Shown here piece after piece: positions 56,219 to 64,000 of a DNA stretch of 64,000 nucleotides. Made by a program: the position numbers and the translations under genes. Numbering within the stretch: the first letter of the stretch is position 1; each line of letters opens with the position of its first letter. The stretch lies in the NCBI GenBank assembly GCA_963714415.1, contig CAVQOL010000001.1, positions 248,001 to 312,000 of the forward strand. Direction: 5' to 3'. The notes beneath the pieces are model-generated. The model was not told where the DNA came from. It saw only the letters and a program-made list of their open reading frames with translations, and ran no database searches. Source of the DNA: JAGXRK01 sp963714415 (GTDB lineage Bacteria > Bacteroidota > Ignavibacteria > Ignavibacteriales > Ignavibacteriaceae).

Positions 56219-57748
56219 ATGAAATTATTAAATCACAGTCTACATTTTATTCTTATCCTATCTTTTCTGCTGCTTAACCGGTGCAGCCCACAATCAGATT
56301 TGGGAAAGAGCAATCTTGAAGCTGTTATTTTATCAGACACTTCAAATTTTTTCTATGTTGATGTTAAAAATTATCCGGCAAAAAATAAAAATCTGCCAAT
56401 CGGTATTTTTGATTCGGGAACAGGCGGATTAACAGTAATGGATGCAATTGTAAACTATGACGGCTTTAATAACGAAAGTCAGATTTTCAATGCGGACGGA
56501 GTTTTAGATTTTGAAAAAGAATTTTTTATTTATCTTGCTGATCAGGCAAATATGCCGTATGGCAATTATCCATCTCTCGGTAAAACAGATGTATTGAAAG
56601 AGCATATTCTTAAAGATGTTCAGTTTCTGCTTGGCAACAAATATTATCAATCAGCCAGCGAAAATGAATATGAAACAGATAAGCAGCCGGTTAAAGCTAT
56701 AGTTATTGCCTGTAATACTGCAACTGCATACGGAATAGATGATATAGAAAACTTTTTCAGCAAAGCAAGCTTAGACATTAAAGTTATAGGCGTTATTAAT
56801 GCAGGAGTTAAAGGTGCTTTTGAAAATATATCTCAAGATGAAGATTGCAGTATCGGAGTAATGGCAACCGAAGGAACGGTTTTATCTAATGGTTATGTGA
56901 ATGCAATAAATAATTATAAAACTGCATCGGGATATATTGGAGAAATTCAAACATATCAGCAAGCGGGAGTTGGATTTGCCGGGGCTATAGATGGAGTAAT
57001 AGATTATATCAGCAAAAATGCTTCCGGAGTAAGAAAAGAATATAAGGGTCCTTCACTAAGTTCCAATCAGGCAAAGATTGATAAAAATATTTTAAATCGA
57101 TATAACTTTGATTGGGATAATAATAAAATTTTATTTTCGGGAGAGAAAAGCAATCCGACAGAAATCCAACTGAATTCAATAGAAAACTACATTTATTATA
57201 ACATTGTATCTTTGCTGGAGCAGATAAAAAATACTGCGGCTGCTAAACCATTAAAGACAATAATCCTTGGCTGTACTCATTATCCTTTTTATAAAAACAT
57301 TTTTGCTGAAAAACTTAAAGAGTTATACGATTTAAAAGAAAATGACGAATACGTTTACAGAAATGTTATGCGCGAAGAAATAACTTTAGTTGATCCTGCA
57401 GAAAATACTGCGAAGGAGTTATATGAATTTCTAAAAGAAAATGATTTGTTTAATAACGATAATATTGATAAGAGTGAATTTTATATATCTGTTCCAAATG
57501 TCTTAAATGAAAATGTAGAATTAGACTCGCTCAGAAATTTTACTTACGAATACAAATACGGTCGGGCTGCAGGAAATATTCAGGAATATGTTAAGCGTGT
57601 TCCTTTCAATAAAACAAATTTACATCCGGAAGTGATTGATATGTTAAAAGAAAAAACCCCGTTAATATATCAATTGATAATTAATTTCAATCAGAAAAAC
57701 GATAAGACAAAATTTCTAAGAATTAATGGCTTAGAACTTAATTTATAA
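56219..57748 (+). CDS. Glutamate racemase-like lipoprotein
   Basis: 509 residues. Unusually for MurI it begins with a lipoprotein signal: HFILILSFLLLNRCS with lipobox-like LLNRC (Cys22). The rest is a full racemase fold. IGIFDSGTGGLTV is at about residue 62, YLADQANMPYGNYP at about 105, the first catalytic region IACNTATA at about 163, and the second catalytic region LGCTHYPF at about 349. Both Cys are present. Extra loops (about 290-330) and a C-terminal 110 residues make it nearly twice the usual 270. If exported it would make or use D-Glu outside the cytoplasm, which is not known for MurI; a second cytoplasmic copy is not in this window. Ribosome site GAGG at 56211-56214. Confidence 0.8.
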   Translation: MKLLNHSLHFILILSFLLLNRCSPQSDLGKSNLEAVILSDTSNFFYVDVKNYPAKNKNLPIGIFDSGTGGLTVMDAIVNYDGFNNESQIFNADGVLDFEKEFFIYLADQANMPYGNYPSLGKTDVLKEHILKDVQFLLGNKYYQSASENEYETDKQPVKAIVIACNTATAYGIDDIENFFSKASLDIKVIGVINAGVKGAFENISQDEDCSIGVMATEGTVLSNGYVNAINNYKTASGYIGEIQTYQQAGVGFAGAIDGVIDYISKNASGVRKEYKGPSLSSNQAKIDKNILNRYNFDWDNNKILFSGEKSNPTEIQLNSIENYIYYNIVSLLEQIKNTAAAKPLKTIILGCTHYPFYKNIFAEKLKELYDLKENDEYVYRNVMREEITLVDPAENTAKELYEFLKENDLFNNDNIDKSEFYISVPNVLNENVELDSLRNFTYEYKYGRAAGNIQEYVKRVPFNKTNLHPEVIDMLKEKTPLIYQLIINFNQKNDKTKFLRINGLELNL

Positions 57749-57760
57749 GGATTAATAAAA

Positions 57761-59168
57761 ATGAAAATACAATTCATAGGCGGAGCAAGAACGGTTACAG
57801 GCTCACAACATTTACTTCACATCAATGGCAAAAAAATTCTTCTTGAATGCGGACTATTCCAGGGAAAAAGAAGTGAGACTTATGATAAAAATAAAAACTT
57901 TACATTCAACCCCGAAGAAATAGACGTAATGCTTTTATCACACGCACACATCGATCATAGCGGAAACATTCCCAATCTTGTAAAAAACGGATTTAAGGGA
58001 AACATATATGCAACTTCTGCAACCGTAGATCTATGTCAAATAATGCTAAGAGATTCTGCACATCTGCAGGAAAAAGATATTGAGTGGGTAAACAAGAAAA
58101 GAAAAAAGAAGGGTGAGTTGCCAGTTGAGCCGCTGTATTTACTTGACGATGTTGAACAGGCAATGACACAATTTGTTGGTGTACAATATAATCGGACAAT
58201 TGAAATTGTTTCCGGGAATAACTGTATATTTTTCGAGATGCCGGACATATTCTCGGATCAGCAGGAGTATCTTTAGAAATTGAAGAAGCTGGACGGAAAA
58301 AAATTCAGATTCGGCTTTTCGGGAGATATTGGACGACCTGATGCACCCGGTTATTCGTTCACCTGATGTTTTACGCGATCTTGATGTTCTGATTATGGAA
58401 TGCACTTATGGAAATCGATTTCACTCAATCTGCAGAAGAAGTAGAAGAGGATTTTGCGTCAACAATCAGATCCGGTTATTGAAAGATGGCGGTAAGATTA
58501 TTATTCCAGCTTTTGCTGTTGGAAGAACACAAACAGTTGTTTATATGCTTCACAAACTTTTTGATCAAAATAGAATTCCTGCAGTACCAATTTATGTTGA
58601 TTCACCATTAGCTGTTAATGCAACAAATGTTTTTCGTTCGCATCCTGAATGTTTAGATAGAGAAACTTATCGAATCTTTTTACAGGATGGAGACGACCCG
58701 TTTGGTTTTAGCAGATTGAAGTACATTAAAAAAACTGAAGAATCAAAAGAACTAAATGAAAAATCAGGACCGATGATAATAATATCTGCCTCCGGAATGG
58801 CGGAAGGCGGCAGAATATTACATCATTTGAGAAATAATATTGGAAATCCTAATAATCTGATTCTTTTTGTTGGTTACGCTGCACAGCATACCCTTGCCCG
58901 CAGAATAATGGACGGAAATAAAGAGGTACGAATTTTTGGTGAAACCTTTCAGGTACATGCTGTAGTCAAAACAATGGATTATTTTTCGGGACATGCAGAT
59001 CAACGGGAATTACTCGATTATTTGAAATTTAATTCCCCTGAAAAGCTTAAAAATCTCTTTTTAGTGCATGGTGAAGAAGATCAGGCGAATCCTTTTATGG
59101 AAAAATTATTCTCATCAGGTTACAAAAGCGTTAATTTTCCAGAATCCGGTGAGATTTTCGAAATATAA
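57761..59168 (+). pseudogene. Beta-CASP metallo-beta-lactamase-fold hydrolase, multiple frameshifts
   Basis: Reconstructed from four or more frames. Intact first 155 codons: GGARTVTGSQHLL, LECGLFQG and LLSHAHIDHSGNIPNL (zinc motif). Then indels: a missing base in the T-run at about 58229-58233, an extra A at about 58297-58303, an extra C at about 58346-58348, and further +1 shifts near 58428, 58472 and 58485. After repair the protein reads on with DAGHILGSAGVSLEIEE, FSGDIGRP, VIRSPDVLRDLDVLIMECT, SAEEVEEDFAST, IIIPAFAVGRTQ and MVHGEED-like end sequence (SGHADQRELLDYL). It would be an RNA-processing-type MBL (YSH1/beta-CASP), about 465 residues. So many indels in 260 bases make true decay or locally poor sequence likely. 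Confidence 0.85.
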
Positions 59169-59284
59169 TTCCGAATGGGATCAAATTTAACTTACTTACT
59201 AACCCAAAGAATGTTATATTTGCAGGTTTCAATTCCGGGAAAGATTTAAAACCGCGTTATTTAACAAAAAAGGAGTGATTCAAT

Positions 59285-60145
59285 TTGAAAATCACTAAGC
59301 AATTTACTAACAGGGAAAGCAAATCCCTCGATCAGTATTTGCAGGAAATAGGCAAAGTAAGTCTCTTAGTCCCGCAACAGGAGATAGAACTTGCCATTCG
59401 AATAAAGAAGGGCGACAGGCTTGCCCAAGAACAATTGATTAAAGCCAATCTCAGGTTTGTTGTGAGTGTTGCAAAACAATTCCAGAACCAGGGTTTGTCT
59501 TTAGGTGACCTCATTAATGAGGGTAACATCGGCTTGATTAAAGCCGCTGAAAGGTTTGATGAAACCAGAGGATTTAAATTTATTTCTTACGCCGTTTGGT
59601 GGGTAAGACAATCTATTATGCAAGCGATTGCAGATCAGTCAAGAGTGGTTAGACTTCCATTGAATAGAGTCGGTAACCTGACAAAGATCAGCAAAGCTTA
59701 CAGAGATCTTGAACAAGAGTTTGAAAGGAAACCAACCACAGACGAGCTTGCCCTGATACTTGATATGACTGCCGATGAAGTTGCTTATGCACTTCAGATT
59801 GCAGGTCGTCAGGTCTCTATGGATGCGCCGTTAAAAGAAGGTGATGACGGAAAGAACTCATTGGTTGATATTCTTCCAAACGAAGAACAGCCGTTACCTG
59901 ACAATACTCTTATGACCGAATCTCTGAAAAAAGAAGTTGCAAATGTACTTTCAACTCTTTCTGAAAGAGAAGCAGAAGTGATCAAACTTTACTTTGGAAT
60001 TGAAGGTGATCATTCGGCTACGTTGGAAGAGATTGGTGAAAGATTTAATCTTACCAGAGAAAGAGTGAGACAGATAAAAGAAAAAGCTTTAAGAAATCTT
60101 CGTCAATCAAAACGAAGCACAAAACTAAAATCTTATCTAGGCTAA
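59285..60145 (+). CDS. RNA polymerase sigma-70 factor, RpoD/SigA type
   Basis: 286 residues. Regions in order: 1.2 (SLDQYLQEIGKVSLL), 2 with NLRFVVSVAKQFQNQGLSL, LINEGNIGLIKAAERFDETRGFKFISYAVWWVRQSI cut here as GLIKAAERFDETRGFKF and WWVRQSIMQAI, 3 (LPLNRVGNLTKISKAYRDLE) and 4.2 (LEEIGERFNLTRERVRQIK). No region 1.1 and no long N-terminus, the short form typical of Bacteroidota primary sigma. TTG start at 59285, with AAAGGAG ten bases upstream. A strong terminator follows. Confidence 0.93.
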   Translation: MKITKQFTNRESKSLDQYLQEIGKVSLLVPQQEIELAIRIKKGDRLAQEQLIKANLRFVVSVAKQFQNQGLSLGDLINEGNIGLIKAAERFDETRGFKFISYAVWWVRQSIMQAIADQSRVVRLPLNRVGNLTKISKAYRDLEQEFERKPTTDELALILDMTADEVAYALQIAGRQVSMDAPLKEGDDGKNSLVDILPNEEQPLPDNTLMTESLKKEVANVLSTLSEREAEVIKLYFGIEGDHSATLEEIGERFNLTRERVRQIKEKALRNLRQSKRSTKLKSYLG

Positions 60146-60164
60146 CTTTTTTTAGATGTTTTTT

Positions 60165-60190
60165 AAGCCCCGCAAGCCGGGGCTTTTTTA
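60165..60190 (+). terminator. Intrinsic terminator after sigma factor gene
   Basis: AAGCCCCG pairs with CGGGGCTT (60165-60172 with 60178-60185), loop CAAGC, followed by seven T. Twenty bases after the stop at 60145. Confidence 0.93.
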
Positions 60191-60209
60191 TTGTTGAGTG
60201 TCTATCTTT

Positions 60210-61134
60210 TTATTTTTTCTTCTTTTTCTTCTTCACACAATATTTGTTTATCATTTCATAAGCATCAAAGTAACCCAATTCACCTGCTCTGTTAAAATCA
60301 ATACATGCTTTGTTCTTATCCTCAAGCTTCAAATAAATACTTCCACGTGCAAATAATGCTTTCGGATTTTCTTCTATACTTAAAATTCTGTTGAGAATTT
60401 CAATAGCGCCAAGATTTTCTCCGGCTTTTATTTTAAGTTCGGCAAGCAGAAAAAGTGCTTTAACATTTCTTTTATCAATTAACAGTGAGTGTTCTAAATC
60501 CTTTATGCCGCCCTCAAGATCATCCATAATAAGTTTTTGATTTCCACGATTAAAATAACCATCGGGATTATTCGGCTGAAGACTTTATTGCTTTGTTAAA
60601 ATTTTCAATTGCCTGATCACCGTAACCAAGCGATCCAAAAACATTTCCAATATTTATGTAAGATTTAAATGAAGTTGAATCCAGTTCGATTACTTTTTTA
60701 TAATCTTTAATTGCCCCCTCCAGATCAGCTAAGAGATATTTTGTATACGCACGTGCGAAGTAAGCCTCGCTGCTGAGAGGATCAAATGTAATAGCTTTAT
60801 CAAAATCTCCAATTGCTAATAACAATGATTCATTCTTCAAATATTCTAATCCCCTATTGTAATAAGCTTCAAATCCCGGCTGAGCGGATATAGCCGAATG
60901 AAAATCACGAAGAGCTTTTTCCGATTCATTTAATTTGCTGTATGCTTTACCTCTTACTATAAATGCTTCAGCACTTAATGAATCTCTTTGCAATATACTG
61001 TTGGCATAATGTACGGCGGTCTGATAACTGCCATTACTCAATGCATCATCGGCACGATCAAGTTCGGGATTTCTTAACGAAACACAACCGGCAACAATAA
61101 AAACAAGTACAAAGATAGAATAGCGCTTAAACAT
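60210..61134 (-). pseudogene. Lipoprotein with TPR repeats, one frameshift
   Basis: Two frames form one protein of about 307 residues. The first (61134 to about 60573) has a lipobox FIVAGCVS (Cys17) and six or more TPR units (AVHYANSILQRDSLSAEA, YFARAYTKYLLADLEG). The second (to 60210) continues with YFNRGNQKLIMDDLEG and three more TPRs, ending in a poly-Lys tail. The break is at GCCGAATAATCCCG (about 60569-60574 on the plus strand), where removing one T joins the frames as AENPDGYFNRGN. Probably a periplasmic scaffold protein; last gene of a minus-strand set. Confidence 0.8.
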
Positions 61135-61135
61135 T

Positions 61136-61237
61136 TTAAGATTTTTCTATAAGTTGTTTTATTTTTGATTTGAAGTTTTCAAGAAAGCAAAGAATTATTC
61201 TCAGATCTGTTTTATTTAGCTTGGTGCCTTCTTCCAT
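61136..61237 (-). CDS. Possible 33-residue helical small protein
   Basis: ATG starts 1 base after the stop of the 121-residue gene and the TAA lies 1 base before the TPR lipoprotein start codon. The peptide is Lys/Glu/Leu-rich and probably helical (KTDLRIILCFLENFK). Its tight fit into the operon and the AGAAGA upstream favour translation. No family known. Confidence 0.4.
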   Translation of the reverse strand: MEEGTKLNKTDLRIILCFLENFKSKIKQLIEKS

Positions 61238-61238
61238 T

Positions 61239-61604
61239 TTATTTTCTTCTGTCCATCAGATTTTTCTTATCCAAAAAATATTCAATAATTTTTTCAGCAT
61301 CTTCAAGCGGATCAATATTATGGCTTACGCTAAAGTCTAGATTTACTTTTTCAGTTAGACGTGCTGCCGCGTTTCTGATCTCTTCCGGCAATTCTTCATC
61401 ATCCCTTGCAGATTTCAAATAACTTATTGCGGACACACCCCAATCCTTTTCAGGATGAAATTCTAACCAGAAATCAATTGCAATCCAGCAGCCTCGTCTA
61501 GCATGAACTCTTACTCTGCCGATATTACCAATTTTTTCTGCGTCTACTCCTGCCCAAATTTCGGAGTGCGCTGTAGTATATTTTAAATCTCTAATGCTTC
61601 CCAT
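61239..61604 (-). CDS. Hypothetical protein, 121 residues
   Basis: Soluble, no signal peptide. Start MGSIRDLKYTTAHSEIW, then a beta-rich core (GRVRVHARRGCWIAIDFWLEFHP) and a helical end. Unrecognised; composition suggests a small DNA- or ligand-binding domain. It begins 3 bases after the NUDIX stop, so they are in one transcript. Confidence 0.6.
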   Translation of the reverse strand: MGSIRDLKYTTAHSEIWAGVDAEKIGNIGRVRVHARRGCWIAIDFWLEFHPEKDWGVSAISYLKSARDDEELPEEIRNAAARLTEKVNLDFSVSHNIDPLEDAEKIIEYFLDKKNLMDRRK

Positions 61605-61607
61605 AAA

Positions 61608-62237
61608 TTAATCAAAATATGTGTTTCTGCCCGGATCATTTAAATGAAGTTTTATTTCTTCAATATGTTTTGTGTTTGTTCTGTTAAGTGAGAGCGGCGG
61701 AAGATCATCCAATGAAAAAAACTGAACGTCAAGAGTTTCACTGCTCGTTTGAGCTTCTCCGCTAATCAGCTCACAAAGAAAAATTATTTTGAATGCATGG
61801 AAGAACTCTAACTCTCCTTCAACACGATTTGCGTCGAAAACACCAACAACTTTTATCGGCTTTACAACAAATCCGCTTTCCTCATGCGTTTCTCTTGTTG
61901 CAACTTCTGATGGAATATCTCCCACATCAGCCCAGCCGCCGGGCATTGCCCATCGTTCGTCGGTGCTTTCCTGAACGAGTAAAAGTTTGTTGTCTTTAAT
62001 TACTGCAGCCCGCACATCAATTTTAGGCGTAGCGTAACCGGGATGCTTCATTAAAACTTTTTGTACAGATTCCTTCTCAAGTTGAGTGTGACGCTCAATA
62101 ATTTCTGAGGTTATTTCTGTTAATCTTTTATATCTGCCCTTCTCATAATCTGTAACTGCAAATGCAAGTCCGGTTTGTGCAAGCTGTTGAATCTCTCTTG
62201 CTATTTCAAGCCATTTAGGAATTGTTTCCTCGATCAT
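61608..62237 (-). CDS. NUDIX hydrolase with N-terminal NUDIX_N-type domain
   Basis: 209 residues. The N-terminal 70 residues form a helical NUDIX_N-like domain. The Nudix box is GGWADVGDIPSEVATRET followed by HEESGF, spanning residues about 104-127; the first Glu of the box is Asp here, a tolerated change in ADP-ribose-type enzymes. Substrate probably ADP-ribose, NADH or a nucleoside diphosphate sugar. First gene of a minus-strand set ending in TPR. Confidence 0.88.
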   Translation of the reverse strand: MIEETIPKWLEIAREIQQLAQTGLAFAVTDYEKGRYKRLTEITSEIIERHTQLEKESVQKVLMKHPGYATPKIDVRAAVIKDNKLLLVQESTDERWAMPGGWADVGDIPSEVATRETHEESGFVVKPIKVVGVFDANRVEGELEFFHAFKIIFLCELISGEAQTSSETLDVQFFSLDDLPPLSLNRTNTKHIEEIKLHLNDPGRNTYFD

Positions 62238-62250
62238 TTATTTCTTTTCC

Positions 62251-62337
62251 TGTCATTCCGGTTCTAAGCCGGAATATGATTTTATATTTAAACGATTCCC
62301 GCTCCTGCCTACCGCAGGCAGGTTCGCGGGAATGACA
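62251..62337. repeat. GTCATTCC/GGAATGAC inverted-repeat element (copy 2)
   Basis: Bounded by GTCATTCC (62252) and GGAATGAC (ending 62336). Two internal hairpins: ATTCCGG/CCGGAAT and CCTGCCT/AGGCAGG inside GATTCCCGC/GCGGGAAT. Same plan as 40690-40816 but inverted and shorter. It lies between the NUDIX and SDR genes, both on the minus strand. Confidence 0.82.
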
Positions 62338-62344
62338 CATACAG

Positions 62345-63052
62345 TTAAAAAGGATTTGTCGCCCAAACAGTAACTTCGGGAATAAATCCGCGGTCGTCCA
62401 TTTCCAAAGCGGATACAATAGTATGTGCAATTTCTATTGGTCTTAATTTATTCTTTACTTCCGGTCTTTCTTTTCTTTCTTCACTACCAAAAGCTGTTGT
62501 AACCTCGCTAGGATTAACAAGGATTACACGCACATTGTATTTCCTTAATTCTGCCTGCCAGCATTGAGTCATTCCACGTAGAGCAAATTTTGATGATGCG
62601 TAAACAGTTCCGTTGGCAAAACCTTTCGTTCCCGCCGTTGAGGCAATGTTTACAATGTTACCGCTGTTTTGTTTTTTAAAAATCTTTGCTGCTTCATTTG
62701 CCATCATAGCGGCGCCAAAAACATTTACCGAATATACATCGTGAAATGCTTTCATATCGAGTTGCGTGATTTCATTCCATCCACCGCCTATTCCTGCGTT
62801 GTTTATCAAACAATCCAACTTACCGAATTTTTTTAAAAACATTTCATAAGTTTTTTTCACATCGCTTTCACTTGCTGTATCGGCGTGAATTGGATAAGCA
62901 ACGATTTCTTTAGCCGCTGTTTCAAGTTTAGATTTATCTCTTCCGGTTATGGCAACTCTTCCGCCTTTTTCCACTAAAAGTTTTGCTGTTGCTTTACCGA
63001 TTCCTGCGCTTCCACCGGTTATAAGAAAAGTCGAGTCTTTAATATTCATCAT
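62345..63052 (-). CDS. Short-chain dehydrogenase/reductase
   Basis: 235 residues, classic SDR. Nucleotide motif TGGSAGIGKA at about residues 12-21, NNAGIG at about 87-92, catalytic Ser (IVNIASTAG), then YASSKFAL with the catalytic Tyr and Lys. Probably NADP-dependent, since KGGRVAITGRDK follows strand 2 with an Arg. Many roles are possible, including FabG-like 3-ketoacyl reduction; no partner gene supports one. Confidence 0.88.
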   Translation of the reverse strand: MMNIKDSTFLITGGSAGIGKATAKLLVEKGGRVAITGRDKSKLETAAKEIVAYPIHADTASESDVKKTYEMFLKKFGKLDCLINNAGIGGGWNEITQLDMKAFHDVYSVNVFGAAMMANEAAKIFKKQNSGNIVNIASTAGTKGFANGTVYASSKFALRGMTQCWQAELRKYNVRVILVNPSEVTTAFGSEERKERPEVKNKLRPIEIAHTIVSALEMDDRGFIPEVTVWATNPF

Positions 63053-63087
63053 ATCTCCTTTTTAGTGCAAAGTTAAGAATATAAGTT

Positions 63088-63456
63088 TTAATTTTGCTCT
63101 ATTATTTTCAGGCTGCTTTCAATTTTATCAAATGCTTTATTCGGATTGCCAATTAATTCTTCATTTGTAATACGAAGAAATTTAATTCCATACTGTTTAA
63201 TATATCTTTGTCTTTCCTCATCATACTTTTTCTGATCAGGTTTTTCGTGAACTGAACCATCTATTTCAATTGCAAGTTTTAATTCGGGGCAGTAGAAATC
63301 AATGACAAAATGATCAACTGAATATTGCCTTAAGAACCTGTAACCCAGTTGCCTTTTTCTTAAATAAGTCCAGACTATCTTTTCGCAATAGGTCATATTG
63401 CTTCTGAGAAATCTGCGTTTTTCTTGTTCTGATTTTTTATTGTAGTGTTTAGTCAT
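63088..63456 (-). CDS. DUF559 (VSR-like endonuclease-fold) protein
   Basis: 122 residues: basic start, SNMTYCEKIVWTYLRKRQL, then the PD-(D/E)XK-like core IDFYCPELKLAIEIDGSVHE with KYDEERQRYIKQYGIKFLRIT. DUF559 proteins are related to very-short-patch repair endonucleases and are often near restriction genes; a nuclease relic lies 100 bases downstream of the start. Activity unproved. Gap 35 bases to the SDR gene. Confidence 0.85.
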   Translation of the reverse strand: MTKHYNKKSEQEKRRFLRSNMTYCEKIVWTYLRKRQLGYRFLRQYSVDHFVIDFYCPELKLAIEIDGSVHEKPDQKKYDEERQRYIKQYGIKFLRITNEELIGNPNKAFDKIESSLKIIEQN

Positions 63457-63477
63457 AGTTGCTTGTTAAATAATTGG

Positions 63478-63561
63478 AACCCCTCCTTTGTCCTCCCCTT
63501 TAACAAAGGGGAGGAAATGAAAAAGCCCTACCCTTTTATAAAGGGGAGGGTTGGGTGGGGT
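63478..63561. repeat. CCTCCCCTTT/AAAGGGGAGG palindromic repeat
   Basis: Stem 1 CCTCCCCTTT/AAAGGGGAGG (63492-63501 with 63505-63514) and stem 2 CCTACCCTTT near AAAGGGGAGGG, with outer CCCC/GGGG runs. This REP-like element abuts the 3' end of the restriction relic and is a common type in this group. Confidence 0.75.
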
Positions 63562-63736
63562 TTACTTAACACTTTCCTCCACTATCTTAATTTCTTCCTC
63601 CGTCAATCCATAAAGCTCATAAACCTGCCTGATCGGCAGACGGCAAGCGCATCTATTTGCTTATCAAGTATGGGGCATTTTCTTTGAAGTCGTTAACAAG
63701 GTCGGCAACTGCATTAAACGCTGTATCGAATGACAT
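63562..63736 (-). pseudogene. Relic of a restriction (type IIG-like) enzyme gene
   Basis: Read on the minus strand, 27 codons from ATG 63736 give MSFDTAFNAVADLVNDFKE (N-terminal-like for restriction enzymes), ending in a stop. In another frame follow QIDAL, a 20-base insert with palindrome CTGCCGATCAGGCAG, and then VYELYGLTEEEIKIVEESVK to TAA at 63562. QIDALVYELYGLTEEE resembles the C-terminus of type IIG or type I-like restriction subunits. The middle of the gene is missing, so it is an internal-deletion relic. The family assignment rests on recall of typical termini and needs a search. Confidence 0.5.
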
Positions 63737-63899
63737 CAGAATTACTCCTAATTGATTGCATAAAAATAAAGAAAAACTGGTGTGGATTAAACATAAAATC
63801 ATTTTTTTGATTGGTTTAAAAAACTCAAATCTCTAATTTTATAGCAATTATAAAATTTTATATTAAAACTTCACTCTAAATAAACTACACGGAGCATTT

Positions 63900-64000
63900 A
63901 TGAAGTCCGGCATTCACATATTCTTTTTGTTATCACTATTTTCCTTAATTATTGTTGCACAGGATAAAGACAGTCTGGAAGATAAAAATCCATATAAGTC
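63900..64000 (+). CDS. Exported protein, N-terminus only (runs off right edge)
   Basis: ATG 63900, with GGAG at 63892-63895, gives a signal peptide (GIHIFFLLSLFSLIIVAQ) followed by DKDSLEDKNPYK, after which the window ends. Type of protein unknown. Confidence 0.6.
   Translation, partial: MKSGIHIFFLLSLFSLIIVAQDKDSLEDKNPYK

Noticed and set aside
62215..62430. 71-codon minus-strand frame
   Set aside because: It runs across the dispersed inverted-repeat element and the ends of two real genes.
63445..63687. 80-codon plus-strand frame at the right end
   Set aside because: It covers the REP element and the restriction relic; no domain.
63470..63740. Possible CRISPR or tandem array, because of repeated CCTCCCC and GGGGAGG runs
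   Set aside because: The repeats are inverted stems of one REP element, not regularly spaced direct repeats with spacers.

Overview
The window looks like a low-GC chromosome segment from the Bacteroidota/Chlorobi side of the bacterial tree, most probably an Ignavibacteria-type organism. Four things suggest this. A surface protein ends in a type IX secretion sorting tail of the NYPNPFNPST type. There is a TonB-dependent receptor with a carboxypeptidase-like N-terminal domain. The ispG gene is the long form with a large insert, as in Bacteroidota/Chlorobi. Several palindromic dispersed repeats are of kinds common in genomes of that group. This is inference from motifs; no 16S gene or tRNA was seen.

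Layout. 0-8.4 kb: partial PAS histidine kinase, TonB receptor, cation-chloride cotransporter, a geranylgeranyl-reductase-like flavoprotein with a small ferredoxin, and two unrecognised genes. 8.6-19.1 kb: housekeeping block dnaG, ispG, a NIF3-type protein, a coiled-coil zinc-ribbon protein, RNase P RNA, recJ, yebC, ruvC, ruvA. 19.1-24.3 kb, minus strand: FAH-family hydrolase, a frameshifted exported asparagine-synthetase-B-like gene, clpX and a TPR protein. 24.3-26.0 kb: a compact redox/sulfur operon (rhodanese, two tiny membrane proteins, DUF302, thioredoxin). 26-33.4 kb: accessory region with a GNAT gene carrying an in-frame stop, two lipoproteins sharing a near-identical promoter and leader, a T9SS-exported protein split by an in-frame stop, and a lysozyme-like protein. 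33.7-41.5 kb: an Rnf (ion-translocating ferredoxin:NAD oxidoreductase) cluster in the order C-D-G-E-A, TAT/NusG_II protein, apbE, B, rseC. 41.7-56 kb: mixed membrane, lipid and repair functions (amphipathic repeat protein, K+ channel, DMT exporter, acyl-CoA ligase, heme protein, MATE-like transporter, MsrB, class IV aminotransferase, family B DNA polymerase). 56-64 kb: a lipoprotein form of glutamate racemase, a badly frameshifted beta-CASP hydrolase, a primary-type sigma factor, TPR, NUDIX, SDR and DUF559 genes, repeats, and the relic of a restriction enzyme.

Several themes tie the genes together. Low-potential electron flow is prominent: Rnf, ferredoxin with flavoprotein, the 4Fe-4S enzyme IspG, and the thioredoxin/rhodanese island. 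Isoprenoid chemistry appears as ispG and the GGR-like reductase.

The most striking window-wide feature is a set of at least eleven single-base frameshifts in genes that otherwise align well to their families, almost all of them +1. They are concentrated in the Rnf cluster and the beta-CASP gene, and there are also two in-frame stops. Either the assembly has indel errors or several genes are decaying; read-level data would decide. I found no CRISPR array, no intact transposon, and no convincing new defence system. The best candidates for new biology are the exported glutamate racemase, the shared-leader lipoprotein pair, the TAT/NusG_II protein inside the Rnf cluster and the amphipathic repeat protein.
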